The notes: generated by a model not told the origin, from the sequence alone. Numbered from the stretch's first letter, positions 54,734 through 64,000 are shown. The stretch is DNA of 64,000 nt from Fibrobacterota bacterium (GCA_023412475.1 JAEYNR010000099.1:1-64000); one strand, 5' to 3'. Made by a program: numbers and translations.

Positions 54734-54988
54734 ATGGCACATAAGAAGGGTGTTGGAAGTAGCCGCAACGGGCGGGACAGCAATCCAAAAATGCTTGGAG
54801 TTAAAAAATTTGGCGGAGAGAAGGTGAGTGCCGGGAGTATTATTGTTCGTCAGAAAGGCACTGTTGTTCATCCGGGAACTAATGTTGGAAAGGGCTCCGA
54901 TGATACACTGTTCGCCAAAATTGACGGCATTGTCAGGTTTACAAGATACACTGGAAATAAAAAACGAGTCGATATTCTACCTGTCTGA
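54734..54988 (+). CDS. rpmA: 50S ribosomal protein L27
   Basis: 84 residues starting MAHKKGVGSSRNGRDSNPK, the usual L27 N-terminus without a cleavable leader. GSIIVRQKGTVVHPGTNVG is the conserved core. L27's N-terminus reaches the peptidyl-transferase centre. Twenty bases after rplU. Confidence 0.98.
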   Translation: MAHKKGVGSSRNGRDSNPKMLGVKKFGGEKVSAGSIIVRQKGTVVHPGTNVGKGSDDTLFAKIDGIVRFTRYTGNKKRVDILPV

Positions 54989-55014
54989 TTAATTCTGGTA
55001 TCAATAATAAGTTT

Positions 55015-55049
55015 GGCAGCACTTTCTATGCAATGTGCTGCCTTTTTTT
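55015..55049 (+). terminator. Rho-independent terminator of rng-rplU-rpmA
   Basis: GGCAGCAC (55015-55022) pairs with GTGCTGCC (55035-55042), followed by seven T. Twenty-six bases after the rpmA stop. Confidence 0.93.
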
Positions 55050-55164
55050 ATTCAATTGCAGTAACTTGATTTGTGTTAATGTGGGCAATCTGTCACGTGC
55101 GGTTAATAGTTTAAAGGTAGAAAAGTAAACCTTTGAGTAGGTGGGGAAGAGGAATCGTAGAGAA

Positions 55165-55198
55165 TAAAAAAATGGGTATTGGAAGAATCCAACACCCG
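55165..55198 (-). terminator. Rho-independent terminator of the lipoprotein gene
   Basis: GGGTATTGGA and TCCAACACCC form a stem with one mismatch and a 4-base loop (55174-55197); on the - strand it is followed by a run of seven T (55166-55172). Lies 30 bases beyond the stop of the - strand lipoprotein. Confidence 0.7.
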
Positions 55199-55225
55199 TA
55201 GCTTTCGTTTATCCAAGGGAAGATG

Positions 55226-56119
55226 TTAGAATCTTCTTTTTTGCACGAAATCACTCAACAGATCAGCATAAATAATATTTCTGTCCTGACTTCCGTCGGT
55301 TATTGAAGAATCATAAGGAGCATGGGTTTCTTTTTTCCAAATTAACTTTTTGCCTTCTTTGTGCATTCTTTCGAAATTTTGCCGTACAGCGGAAAAACGA
55401 TTAACAAATAGATAAATTGTATCTCCCAGAACATCCCAGGTTCCTACAGATCTATATTCATAATCTTCTTTGAGAAAGGGACCGCTACGTCCTTTTTTGT
55501 TTTCGACCAGTCTAACACTGCCCTTTTTGTCGAAGGTAAAGATTTTCCTTTCTATCGCATTAATTTCTTTGTTTTCAGTACCTTTGATATGATTAGTGCA
55601 GATCCATTCTCCGGGAATTTTTTTGATAATCTCATCTGCTTTTTTCTGATCTTCCCTGAACTGGGGAATGCTTTTTAGTATTTCCTGAGCGGTGTTGTTT
55701 GCCTGCAGATAAAATTTTATGTTCAAAAAAGAATCGACCACATTGATCATGCTGTCAATCTTTTTTGCTTGAAGAGCACTAAACTCTTCGCGTGCTGATC
55801 GGATCTGGGATTTCTGAGATTCAATGGAAGGCAAGAGATTGCTGACGTTGTCTTTGTAGTATTTTTCCACTTCAGTGAGTTGTTTTTCCAACTCATTTGC
55901 AGCTTTTTTAGCCTCAGGTGCTTTTCCTTTATCTTTGCTTATTATAGCCTGGGCAAGGTAGACCTTAGCCATGGAGAGCAAACTATCTGGGATACCTTGA
56001 GTTTTAAGGTTATCAATGCGTTTTTGAGCCTGATCAAGAGTTTTCTGGCTTACTCCGCCGCAGCCAGTCAGGACTACTATAGCGGTTAAGCTGATCAAGT
56101 ACAATCCCAATTTCCTCAT
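55226..56119 (-). CDS. Lipoprotein of unknown function with a lipocalin-like C-terminal half
   Basis: 297 residues. Lipobox LTGC at about 17-20 (IVVLTGC) fits signal peptidase II cleavage. A helical part (about 25-155) with Lys/Gln/Glu coiled-coil character (QKTLDQAQKRIDNLKTQG) is followed by a beta-rich part that begins GEWICTNH and has KIFTFDKKGSVRLVE and YRSVGTWDVLGDTIYLF, the shape of a small beta-barrel or lipocalin-like domain. It ends in basic RRF. Such domains often sense or bind a ligand in the periplasm. No family name can be given with confidence. Confidence 0.7.
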   Translation of the reverse strand: MRKLGLYLISLTAIVVLTGCGGVSQKTLDQAQKRIDNLKTQGIPDSLLSMAKVYLAQAIISKDKGKAPEAKKAANELEKQLTEVEKYYKDNVSNLLPSIESQKSQIRSAREEFSALQAKKIDSMINVVDSFLNIKFYLQANNTAQEILKSIPQFREDQKKADEIIKKIPGEWICTNHIKGTENKEINAIERKIFTFDKKGSVRLVENKKGRSGPFLKEDYEYRSVGTWDVLGDTIYLFVNRFSAVRQNFERMHKEGKKLIWKKETHAPYDSSITDGSQDRNIIYADLLSDFVQKRRF

Positions 56120-56261
56120 AAAACCTCCTGGTTATAAAAATGTATGTATTCAGTACCGATGTTCAATTGAGAAAATAAATTACGATAATTAGTCTAAGAT
56201 ACGTTCTATAAAAAATAGAGTCAAGAATATTTGCCAAAAGAGAAGAGCTTTAGTGATTGCT

Positions 56262-57830
56262 TTAACGAATCTTGAAGGCTTTATAGAAGGTGTTATTGTC
56301 TCTCTGAAGCAAAAACAGTACAGAGTGACCGGATTTTACCTTGCTGAGGCTGCTTTTGAAATCATCTGTGGTTAAAATGGGTTTCCTGTTAATTTCTAGA
56401 ATAATGTCATTGGGTATGATTCCTTCTTTTGCTGCCTGAGAGTCAGGATTAACATCTATAATTATTACCCCTTTGACAGCAGGATTGACCTTTAAAGTAT
56501 TTCTGATTTCTGGTGTGATATTGGCAGCTTTAATTCCCAATCGGGTGGAGATATCTTCTTTTTGATTTTCAGGTACTGGTTTATCATGCTTTTTGAATGA
56601 GTCGTGAAATTTGTGGTCGTGGCTACTGACTTTGACGTTTAACACGATCTTTCTTTGGTTACGTATTATTTCGATGTGTGCTTTTTCTCCAGGATGGATA
56701 GAGGCGATTACATTTCGCAATTGGTTGGAGTTCAGTATTACCTTGCTGTTAACAGAAGTGATAATATCGCCCCGCTTGAAACCTGCTTTTTCCGCAGGCT
56801 GGCCTTTAAAAATATCACTGACCAGTACTCCTTTTATTTCTGAGGCTAAATTAAAAGCCTCTCTGGTAGCAGGATCAATGTCCTGGATTGAGATTCCAAG
56901 CCATCCTCTGTTTACTTTTCCTTCATAGATCAGATCTTCCATGATTCTTCTGGCCATGTTTATGGGAATAGCGAACCCAATTCCCATATAGCCACCCGAT
57001 TGGGTGTATATCATAGTGTTTATCCCGACCAGTTCACCTTTAATGTTGACAAGAGCACCCCCGGAATTGCCTGGATTTATTGCGGCATCAGTTTGAATAA
57101 AACTCTGATAGGTATTTAAATCATTGCTTGCAGTACGGCCTAATGCAGACACTATTCCTAGTGTCACAGATGAAGCAAGGCTGTATGGATTTCCGATTGC
57201 CACAGCCCAATCACCAGGGCGCAGTTTATCTGAGTCTCCCAGAAATGCTACAGGAAGGTTATCCACATTCTCCTTTATTTTTATTACCGCTACATCAGAT
57301 AAAGAATCTACACCAATAATATGCGCCTGAAAGGAGCGATTGTCAGAGGTTTTTACCTCGATTTCATCTGCGCCATCGACTACATGATAATTGGTCAGCA
57401 CGTATCCCTCCTCGCTGACAATCACACCTGATCCCAGGCCTTGTTGTCTATATTGACGTTTCTCAACAGGAGGGCGGCGTTGGGGTGGGTGCCTTGGTTG
57501 GCCGAAGAATTCGTTGAATCCAAATGGGTCACCAAAAAACTGATAAAACGGGTTATTGGAAAAAATAACTGTGTCGATTTTTGTAGGAATTACCTGAACC
57601 ACTGTAGGGACCACGTTTTCGGCGATATCAGCAAACAGAGTTTTAAAGGATTCGAATCTGGGAGGTGTTCTGATCTGGGTTAGCTCTTTTGTGGGACCAA
57701 AGGAAACAGACCCTGGCTTGGGTCGCTCAGTGCTGTTAAGATGGTTGTGGGAATAAATCACCAATGCACTGGTTATAAGAATAACTAATACTGAGATGGA
57801 AATCAGGTGCCTTGAAAACAGAACTTTCAA
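56262..57830 (-). CDS. htrA: HtrA/DegP-family periplasmic serine protease
   Basis: 522 residues from TTG 57830 (GGAGG seven bases upstream). N-terminal signal anchor (about 8-26), trypsin-like domain with H149 (LTNYHVVDG), D179 (SDVAVIKI) and S256 (INPGNSGGALV), then two PDZ domains (about 295-385 and 415-520). A Pro/Arg-rich loop precedes the protease domain. It degrades or refolds misfolded envelope proteins. The anchor may keep it on the inner membrane. Confidence 0.94.
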   Translation of the reverse strand: MKVLFSRHLISISVLVILITSALVIYSHNHLNSTERPKPGSVSFGPTKELTQIRTPPRFESFKTLFADIAENVVPTVVQVIPTKIDTVIFSNNPFYQFFGDPFGFNEFFGQPRHPPQRRPPVEKRQYRQQGLGSGVIVSEEGYVLTNYHVVDGADEIEVKTSDNRSFQAHIIGVDSLSDVAVIKIKENVDNLPVAFLGDSDKLRPGDWAVAIGNPYSLASSVTLGIVSALGRTASNDLNTYQSFIQTDAAINPGNSGGALVNIKGELVGINTMIYTQSGGYMGIGFAIPINMARRIMEDLIYEGKVNRGWLGISIQDIDPATREAFNLASEIKGVLVSDIFKGQPAEKAGFKRGDIITSVNSKVILNSNQLRNVIASIHPGEKAHIEIIRNQRKIVLNVKVSSHDHKFHDSFKKHDKPVPENQKEDISTRLGIKAANITPEIRNTLKVNPAVKGVIIIDVNPDSQAAKEGIIPNDIILEINRKPILTTDDFKSSLSKVKSGHSVLFLLQRDNNTFYKAFKIR

Positions 57831-57943
57831 AAGTACTCCTCCGAAAAATCAAAAAAGCATACCTGAGAATCAGAATATACGAGAGGAGAAAAAGAATATT
57901 GCAGGCAGAGTAGGTTTTTATTTGCCTGCTGCTGTCATCTTCT

Positions 57944-59458
57944 TCAGACCTCTCTAGGTATGTCCTTATCCAGAGAGATGACATTTGGCGTACCACCTTC
58001 AACAAATGACTGCTCAGAAATTCTGGTAAGAACTGCATTTTCGGTAAATTCCTGTAGGAAAAGAGAACCCATATTGCACATAGTGGATTTTATCTTTGCT
58101 GTAGTGACATCCAGTACTTCTTTCACAGTACCTACAACCGGCACATAGGCATCTACGCCTTCTTCAAATTTAAGCCCATTATCGTCTGCTCCGTTCTGAT
58201 TGTATCTTTGCCAGTTGCGAGCTCGGTTAGAGCCTTCACCCCAGTATGGTTTATAGATACGACCTCCGATTGAAACTTTAGGTGTGGGGCTTTCAGAAGT
58301 CATAGCAAAATATCTGCCCATCATTACAAAATCCGCTCCCATAGCCAATGCTATAATTATCTGTGTATCATTAGAGAGCCCCCCATCGGAACAGACAGGA
58401 ACATAGATACCGGTTTCAGCGTAATAACGATTCCGTTCTGCTACTACAGCCAGTAATGCTGAGGCTTGCCCTCGGCCAATTCCTTTCTGCTCGCGGGTGA
58501 TACAGATCGAGCCCCCTCCGATCCCTACTTTAATAAAATCGGCTTGAGCCTGCTCAGCAAGGAATCTGAATGCATCGGCATCCACGACATTGCCTCCACC
58601 GATCACCACCTTGTCTCCATAGTGATTTTTTGCCCAGAGAATGGCATCTTTTTGAAATTCGGAATAGCCATCGGAGGAATCAAAGCATAATATGTCAGCA
58701 CCGGCTTCAACTAACTGAGGAATTCTTTCCTGATAATCGTGAGTGTTAACTGCTGCACCTACCACCAGTCTTTTGTGACTATCAAGCAGTTCATCTGGAT
58801 TATTCATATGATCAAAATAATCCTTTTTAAATACCAATGAATGTAGCCGGCCTCCATTGTCAAGAATAGGGAGACACTCTTTTTTGTGTTTTCTTAGAAG
58901 GGAGTTTGCTTCATGTAAAGTGATTCCTACGGTGCCGAATACGACATTATTCTTTGGAGTCATAAATGAGGAAATAAGGGCATCGAGATCATCTTCATAT
59001 TCCCAGAAATCTTTGTCGGTTATTATACCCAGGAATTTTCCGTTTCCTGTTCCATCTTCAGTGACCGGCATGGTAGAGTGACCGGTTTTTTTTCGCAGAT
59101 CTATGGCATCCTGCAGCGTGCTGTCTGCTCTGAGATTTGAGTCCGAAGCAACGAATCCTGCCTTATGGCTTTTAACTTTGGAAACCATTGCTACTTGTGA
59201 TTCAATGGTCTGAGAGCAGTAGATAAAAGCACACCCGCCCTGTCTTGCCAGAGCGATGGCCATTTCAGAACCAGAGACCGACTGCATGCTTGCTGAGACA
59301 AAGGGAATATTTAAATTGAAATGGGGCTTGCCATCAGAATAGCGGGCTACAGGTGTTTTAAGGCAGACGTTTTCGGGAGAATGTTGCCGTTTGGTGAGCC
59401 TGGGAATTAGCAGGTATTCTGAGAATGTTCTGGAGACTTCATTGATAATTTTGGCCAT
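57944..59458 (-). CDS. guaB: IMP dehydrogenase, Tritrichomonas-like type
   Basis: 504 residues with the beta/alpha barrel and a two-CBS insert (about 95-225). The active-site loop GIGGGSICITREQKGIGRGQ gives Cys319, and the mobile flap NRARNWQRY gives Arg418-Tyr419. These sequences and the numbering match, from memory, the Tritrichomonas foetus enzyme more than the usual bacterial GPGSICTTR type. It oxidises IMP to XMP, the committed step to GTP. GAGGA is seven bases before the ATG. Divergent from the kinase gene at 59627. Confidence 0.95.
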   Translation of the reverse strand: MAKIINEVSRTFSEYLLIPRLTKRQHSPENVCLKTPVARYSDGKPHFNLNIPFVSASMQSVSGSEMAIALARQGGCAFIYCSQTIESQVAMVSKVKSHKAGFVASDSNLRADSTLQDAIDLRKKTGHSTMPVTEDGTGNGKFLGIITDKDFWEYEDDLDALISSFMTPKNNVVFGTVGITLHEANSLLRKHKKECLPILDNGGRLHSLVFKKDYFDHMNNPDELLDSHKRLVVGAAVNTHDYQERIPQLVEAGADILCFDSSDGYSEFQKDAILWAKNHYGDKVVIGGGNVVDADAFRFLAEQAQADFIKVGIGGGSICITREQKGIGRGQASALLAVVAERNRYYAETGIYVPVCSDGGLSNDTQIIIALAMGADFVMMGRYFAMTSESPTPKVSIGGRIYKPYWGEGSNRARNWQRYNQNGADDNGLKFEEGVDAYVPVVGTVKEVLDVTTAKIKSTMCNMGSLFLQEFTENAVLTRISEQSFVEGGTPNVISLDKDIPREV

Positions 59459-59626
59459 GAATTTCCTCGATATATTGAATCGTGTATATGTTCTTAGTTA
59501 GTGTTGCCGATAAAAATATTGAACCCTGCAATATATTATATTACTAAAAATAAGATATAATATAGTTAATAACGATTGTTTGTGGCAGTTTCGATTTGAT
59601 GATCCTCATTTTTCAGAGTCTCTTCT

Positions 59627-61477
59627 ATGCTACAAAAAGAGCCACTCCGGCAAGCTGATCAGCCAGTTCTGGATATTTCCTCATTTAAGCGGGTTCGTAA
59701 CAGGATCATTTTACCGGATGGTTCACAGAGCGAACCCTTAGGCTCAGGAATCATTACTGGTGTGTTAGGCGTGGGGGGAATGGCAAATGTTTATGAGATC
59801 TGGAATTCCAAGCTTGAATTAAGCAGAGCTGTTAAGCTTCTTCACCCAAATTGCACAGAAGAAACAATGCAGCGTTTCGATACTGAAATCAAGATTACTG
59901 CTAAGTTGCATCATCCAAATATAGTTGAAATTCATGCAGTGGGTTGCTGGAATGAACTTCCATACATAGAGATGGAACGTATTGATGGCAAGACCATTGA
60001 AACTCTTATCTCTGAGCGTGGGGCGTTCCCTTCGGAAGTATGTACTGCGATTGGAGTAATGATTGGTAGGGCTTTGCGGTATGCCCACAATCAGGAATAT
60101 GTTATTTATGGAAAAACTTACTTTGGAGTAATCCATAGAGACCTCAAGCCTTCAAATATTATGATTTCTAATCGTGGTATTCTGAAACTTATGGATTTTG
60201 GTATAGCCCGGCCTACCGATAGCTCAATTCATACCACAGATGGTTCAATTCTGGGTACCATGCAATATCTCTCTCCCGAGCAACTGGAAGGTAAAGAACC
60301 GGATGTCCGAGCTGATATCTATTCATTAGGAGCAGTCTTCTATGAGATGATAGCAGGTCAAAAGGCTTTTCCGGAAAGGAATGCAGCTCAGTTGATGCTT
60401 TCAAGGCTTAAAAACGATTTTAAGCCTCTTGCCTGTTATGACTTGAAAATTCCTGCACGTTTGCGCAATATTATTCACAAATGTATGGCAAAGGATCGGG
60501 AAAAACGCATTCAGGATGCGACTTCGTTCTTATCAGAAATAACTTTGATTCACAAAAACATAACCTCGCTCTCACCAGAACAGGTTTTAAAGCAGTTTAT
60601 AGGTACCAGAAATGCCATAAAAGTTGTATTATCTACCAGAGTTAGAATACCTGCAGCGTTACTGACATCGGTTATGGCTGTTGGAGTTGTAATATTTGGT
60701 ATTATTCTGGGGCCTAAGATAAAGGCTCATTATTTACCAAACAGAGCTATACCTGTTGCTATAAACACCCCTGCTATAGAGATTGCACATGTTCCACCAG
60801 TAGATACTCTCAAACCGCCAATGATAACAAAGGAAAGCGTGTTAAAGAGCGCAGCTCCAGTGGAGAATGTAAAAGCGGAGGTAAAAAATGAACCCCAAGA
60901 GTCAAAAAAGCCGATTAAGTCACCGGATATTTTAGAGCAATTATACAGTTCGTACGGAACTACAGATCTGGTGACTATTTTTGTACAGGAAGTTAATAAT
61001 CGTCGTTTCGAAAGCGCTTTAGCAATTATCGATAAAATGGATCCACAGGAGGCAGCCAGCAGCAAGGCTGTAATCTACAGGGTCAGAGCCTTAAAAGCAC
61101 TTAAGCGGCATACAGAGCTTAAGGAACTATTAATAAATCAAGAACTGGATGATGCTGAGTTCTATCTTGAAAAAGCCAGGTTTTATTTAGATAATAAAAA
61201 CACGATCAGAGCACAGGATTATCTAAAATATACTTCTAAGAGACCTGCTGCTTTTGTTGAAAATAATCTTATCAGACTGGAACGGCTGTATTTGACAGCT
61301 CGTTGTAAAAGCATGGAATTTGATGCACAGCCATCAGTTGAATTTAAAAACCAGGCATTAGAAAGCTGGTATGAGCTGAAAGCTGAGCTGCAGACATCAA
61401 AAGATCATCCATATTTCAGAGAGGCTAACTTTCAAATGCAACGTATCACTGAGAAAGTTAATTCGGGTAAAGGTTGA
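59627..61477 (+). CDS. Membrane-anchored Ser/Thr protein kinase (PknB-like) with a periplasmic helical domain
   Basis: 616 residues. Kinase domain about 40-305: Gly loop LGVGGMANVYE (48-57), Lys70, HRDLKPSN (170-177), DFG (190-192) and YLSPEQL. One membrane helix at 342-362. The rest is outside the membrane, a Pro-rich linker then helical TPR-like pairs (ALAIIDKMDPQEAASSKAV, KARFYLDNKNTIRAQDYL). No PASTA domain. It probably senses an envelope or cell-state signal and phosphorylates cytoplasmic targets. The next gene overlaps or follows directly, so the two are likely a unit. Confidence 0.92.
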   Translation: MLQKEPLRQADQPVLDISSFKRVRNRIILPDGSQSEPLGSGIITGVLGVGGMANVYEIWNSKLELSRAVKLLHPNCTEETMQRFDTEIKITAKLHHPNIVEIHAVGCWNELPYIEMERIDGKTIETLISERGAFPSEVCTAIGVMIGRALRYAHNQEYVIYGKTYFGVIHRDLKPSNIMISNRGILKLMDFGIARPTDSSIHTTDGSILGTMQYLSPEQLEGKEPDVRADIYSLGAVFYEMIAGQKAFPERNAAQLMLSRLKNDFKPLACYDLKIPARLRNIIHKCMAKDREKRIQDATSFLSEITLIHKNITSLSPEQVLKQFIGTRNAIKVVLSTRVRIPAALLTSVMAVGVVIFGIILGPKIKAHYLPNRAIPVAINTPAIEIAHVPPVDTLKPPMITKESVLKSAAPVENVKAEVKNEPQESKKPIKSPDILEQLYSSYGTTDLVTIFVQEVNNRRFESALAIIDKMDPQEAASSKAVIYRVRALKALKRHTELKELLINQELDDAEFYLEKARFYLDNKNTIRAQDYLKYTSKRPAAFVENNLIRLERLYLTARCKSMEFDAQPSVEFKNQALESWYELKAELQTSKDHPYFREANFQMQRITEKVNSGKG

Positions 61478-61479
61478 TT

Positions 61480-62334
61480 TTGAAGATATCCATTTTATCT
61501 TCATTTTTACTGATTCTGCTGATGCTTTGTTTCAATCTGCCTGCTGCCTACACAGAGCTTGCAGGAGATTTGCCTAAGGTCGTTACAGCAGATAAATCTC
61601 CATATCTGGTTATCGCAGATATCTTTGTTCCGGCAGGTAAAGTCGTTCATGTAGAGGCCGGTACGGTATTTTTGTTTAAAAACTTCACAGGTGCTCATGT
61701 CCGGGGTGTTCTGGTAACCAGTGGAACAAAAGATAAACCGGTTTTATTTACCTCAGAAAATGACCGATTGGCTAATTCTTCCAGCACTCTGAATCCCACA
61801 CCCTTTGACTGGAATGGAATCTATATACATAAAGACGGTTTAGGGTCAGATTTGCAGCACATAGTAGTAAAATATTCGGTGAAAGGGATCATTTCTGAGA
61901 CCAGATTCATTAGACTTGACAATGCCATTTTTTTAGAAAATGGGCGGAATCATCTTAGCATTGAAGGAGTGGAAAAGACTTTAATGGAGTCCTCTCCTTA
62001 TTCTTACAGTCTTTCAGTAAAAGATGCTATGGTAGATGGGGTTCCGGTAAAAATTTTGCAGGATCCTGAGGCTCATAAAAGAAACATTTTCCGCTATAGT
62101 GGATTAGGTGTTTGTGTCGTGGGGGCAATTTCAGGAACTGTGGCATCGTTAGAGCTTAGGGACACTAAAAAGAGATTTAGAACAATCGATAGTGACTTGA
62201 CAATAGGTCCACGTGGCGACCTTGAATGGGAAGCGGCTCGTGCAGAGGTTAATCGAAAAGCAGTCTGGACTGCTTCTAGTTTCCTTTTTTCTACAGTAGG
62301 TGTTATGGTATTTACCTGGTCCTTTACTTTTTAG
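61480..62334 (+). CDS. Exported beta-helix-like envelope protein with C-terminal membrane segments
   Basis: 284 residues from TTG 61480 (AAAGG six bases upstream; TTG 61474 is in frame). Signal peptide (ISILSSFLLILLMLCFNLPAA), a beta-rich middle with DIFVPAGKVVHVEAGTVFLF, SGTKDKPVLFTSEND and DWNGIYIH that look like right-handed beta-helix turns, and two hydrophobic segments near 205-225 and 263-284. It follows the kinase by 2 bases, so it is probably its partner. The beta-helix start motif ITVEPGTV-like sequence is typical of surface or periplasmic proteins. Function unknown. Confidence 0.7.
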   Translation: MKISILSSFLLILLMLCFNLPAAYTELAGDLPKVVTADKSPYLVIADIFVPAGKVVHVEAGTVFLFKNFTGAHVRGVLVTSGTKDKPVLFTSENDRLANSSSTLNPTPFDWNGIYIHKDGLGSDLQHIVVKYSVKGIISETRFIRLDNAIFLENGRNHLSIEGVEKTLMESSPYSYSLSVKDAMVDGVPVKILQDPEAHKRNIFRYSGLGVCVVGAISGTVASLELRDTKKRFRTIDSDLTIGPRGDLEWEAARAEVNRKAVWTASSFLFSTVGVMVFTWSFTF

Positions 62335-62372
62335 CACAATGGTTGTTGTTAGCTTTACAGGATGGCTGAACT

Positions 62373-64000
62373 ATGATCGTGAATAAAAAGCGAATTGTCA
62401 TATTTAGATCTCTGCTGCTACTTGTTGTATGTAATGCATTCTTTCTTTGTACTACCGATTACAACCCCTTTAAGGATTACAGAAATGCTCAAATCAGTAT
62501 TGCCGCTCAAACATTTGACAATCTCGATACTCTGGAGATTTTTTCTAGAGAAACCCTGCTGATTGCCCTGACAGCTCCCAATCTTCTTGATTCTGTCATT
62601 GTTAGGTGTCCTTCAAATATTGAGTTTTATAATGGACAACGGAGCATTTTTTCTACTGATTCAATATATACAAAAGGTCTGTATCCTGTCTGCTTTAGCT
62701 TTTTTGATACAGGGATGCAAATAATTGAAATTTTAACTTATCGAAGTAATAGTGATGTGGTGCGGATGAGTCTGCAGTGCTATCTTAAATCACCACTAGG
62801 ACAGCAGTCAATTAATGCCAATTTGGGTGATGTCGTCAGGCTTTTCACTGAGCCATTGGAAAAGGATGTTTTGTATGAGTGGAATATTGGTGGCAATATC
62901 TTTAAAAGTACTACCTCTTGTACATCCGTTGTGCTCAAGGATGTTAAAAGCAGCGGGAAAGGGGTTTTGCGCGCATATTACAAATCCATCAGTTCACCTG
63001 TGGTAGAGTTTGACTTCAATTTTGCCGACTTGCTGGCTCCTGAAATAGCTTTGCTGCCTATCACCTATACTGTTTGTGGTGATACGGTAAAGACATCAGA
63101 AAAAACTTTCTATTTTACAGTGACTATAGAAGACAGGGGTGGAGAAAGAATCGATTCGGCAGCAATAAATGGGATGAGTTTTGACAAAATCAACAATAAC
63201 GTTTTTACCAAGGTTTTTTATAATTTAGACACATGCAAAGAGCCTGTACCAATCTCTTTGTATGCTTCTGACAACTATATTTACAGAAATGTAACAACAG
63301 CCAGGTATTATCTGCAATACGATTCAAAATTAGCTAATTATGCAGGTGTTCAGATATCAGTAATTTCTCCATCTGAAGATTCCTGTAAGATTTCAACTGA
63401 TAAAAAGGATATTTTCGTTAAACTGAACAGGTACACAGAGCTATATCAGGACTTAAAGGTGATTATCGAAAGTAATACGAAAGATACTGCTGTTGAACAC
63501 GATAGCACTTGGATCGGAAAGGCATACCTGACGTTGGGATCAAATGTGATAAAGGTCATGGCTGTGTCTGGTGAAAATGTGCTGGATTCAGTTGAAAAAA
63601 TAATAGTTTATGACTCAACTATTATAGATAATGTAAACCCGATAATTTTAGAGGTCAGAGCAGGTGGTGAAATAATCCGAAAAAACGAACATACATTATC
63701 CGAAAACATTGTTGAACTTGAAATAATCGCCTTTGATGAGGCTAGTGGCATTGACACTATCATGATTAATAACAAAGTATTGCCATTGTCTCCTGAAAAA
63801 TTCCTGTGGACATTTACTGGCAAACTCTACCATCAGCCGCAAGGAGATACTTTTCTGATAAGGGTGGTAGATAAAAAGGGTAATGCCAGTAAGAGAGAAC
63901 TGGTTGTCTATTTCAATAATAAACCTGCATTACTCAAAAGGGCAAGTCCCCCAAGGATGCTGGTGATAGGAGATACTTACATAGATACTATTGCGGTACA
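62373..64000 (+). CDS. Large envelope protein with Ig-like repeats (open at the right edge)
   Basis: The frame from ATG 62373 stays open for 542 codons to the window end, so the gene is truncated by the edge. N-terminus has a hydrophobic stretch (RSLLLLVVCNAFFLC) followed by TTDYNPF. The Cys could be a non-standard lipobox (FFLC) giving a lipoprotein, which I only infer. The rest is beta-rich with no Trp-rich catalytic pattern; the segment from about residue 420 (IILEVRAGG...IVELEIIAFDEASGIDTIMIN...FLIRVVDKKGNAS) resembles tandem Ig/cadherin-like domains. Likely surface or periplasmic. Same strand as the kinase unit, 38 bases after the previous stop. Confidence 0.72.
   Translation, partial: MIVNKKRIVIFRSLLLLVVCNAFFLCTTDYNPFKDYRNAQISIAAQTFDNLDTLEIFSRETLLIALTAPNLLDSVIVRCPSNIEFYNGQRSIFSTDSIYTKGLYPVCFSFFDTGMQIIEILTYRSNSDVVRMSLQCYLKSPLGQQSINANLGDVVRLFTEPLEKDVLYEWNIGGNIFKSTTSCTSVVLKDVKSSGKGVLRAYYKSISSPVVEFDFNFADLLAPEIALLPITYTVCGDTVKTSEKTFYFTVTIEDRGGERIDSAAINGMSFDKINNNVFTKVFYNLDTCKEPVPISLYASDNYIYRNVTTARYYLQYDSKLANYAGVQISVISPSEDSCKISTDKKDIFVKLNRYTELYQDLKVIIESNTKDTAVEHDSTWIGKAYLTLGSNVIKVMAVSGENVLDSVEKIIVYDSTIIDNVNPIILEVRAGGEIIRKNEHTLSENIVELEIIAFDEASGIDTIMINNKVLPLSPEKFLWTFTGKLYHQPQGDTFLIRVVDKKGNASKRELVVYFNNKPALLKRASPPRMLVIGDTYIDTIAV

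Overview
The window comes from a Gram-negative bacterium with an outer membrane. It carries a TonB-dependent receptor, a LolA-like protein, an HtrA protease, a SprA-type giant outer-membrane translocon of the type IX secretion system (T9SS), and secreted proteins whose C-termini look like T9SS sorting domains. SprA, Ser/Thr kinase signalling, a type IV pilin-like protein and simple AT-rich intergenic DNA together suggest the Fibrobacterota-Chlorobi-Bacteroidota side of the tree. A Fibrobacterota/Chitinivibrionia-like organism is my best guess, but this is inference and not proven by a marker gene.

Left part (1-8.2 kb): the C-terminal part of a secreted beta-propeller protein, a decayed stretch with two gene remnants and an 80-bp direct repeat, a UvrD/PcrA-type helicase, a 21-22 bp minisatellite, a T9SS-type secreted protein, a radical SAM/SPASM enzyme and a secreted alpha/beta hydrolase. 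A TonB-dependent receptor follows (8.3-10.7 kb).

Centre (10.7-30.8 kb): a large aryl-polyene (APE)-like lipid/pigment gene cluster. Three genes on the + strand (PlsC-type acyltransferase, FabZ-like dehydratase, flavodoxin-SCP2 fusion) converge with about fourteen genes on the - strand: chain-length factor, two ACPs, an ApeG-like membrane protein, an AMP-ligase, a glycosyltransferase/acyltransferase fusion, an aromatic/histidine ammonia-lyase, a LolA-like carrier, an MMPL exporter, a ketosynthase, two ketoreductases, a GcvT-like protein, and a 1247-residue fusion of a B12-type radical SAM enzyme with one intact and one degenerate ketosynthase. The likely flow is: ammonia-lyase makes an aryl-acrylate starter, the ligase loads it on ACP, KS/KR/DH cycles extend it to a polyene, the radical SAM domain (possibly with the GcvT-like protein) tailors it, acyltransferases attach it to a lipid, and LolA/MMPL proteins move it to the outer membrane. 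The fusion and the extra tailoring genes make this cluster the most novel part of the window.

Region 31-37 kb is accessory and gene-poor. It holds three paralogous small secreted proteins (one with hexapeptide repeats), a decayed fourth copy, a BamE-like protein, a 43-bp tandem repeat, a long hairpin, an unknown helical protein and about 1.1 kb without a credible gene.

Region 37-64 kb is mostly housekeeping: an ABC exporter with a small TPR-like membrane protein, a pilin-like protein with a strong terminator, tRNA(CAT)-tilS-ftsH-folP, an FGE-domain membrane protein next to sprA (a probable T9SS pair), RNase G-rplU-rpmA, a lipoprotein, HtrA, an IMP dehydrogenase of the Tritrichomonas-like type, a Ser/Thr kinase with a companion envelope protein, and an envelope protein that runs off the right edge.
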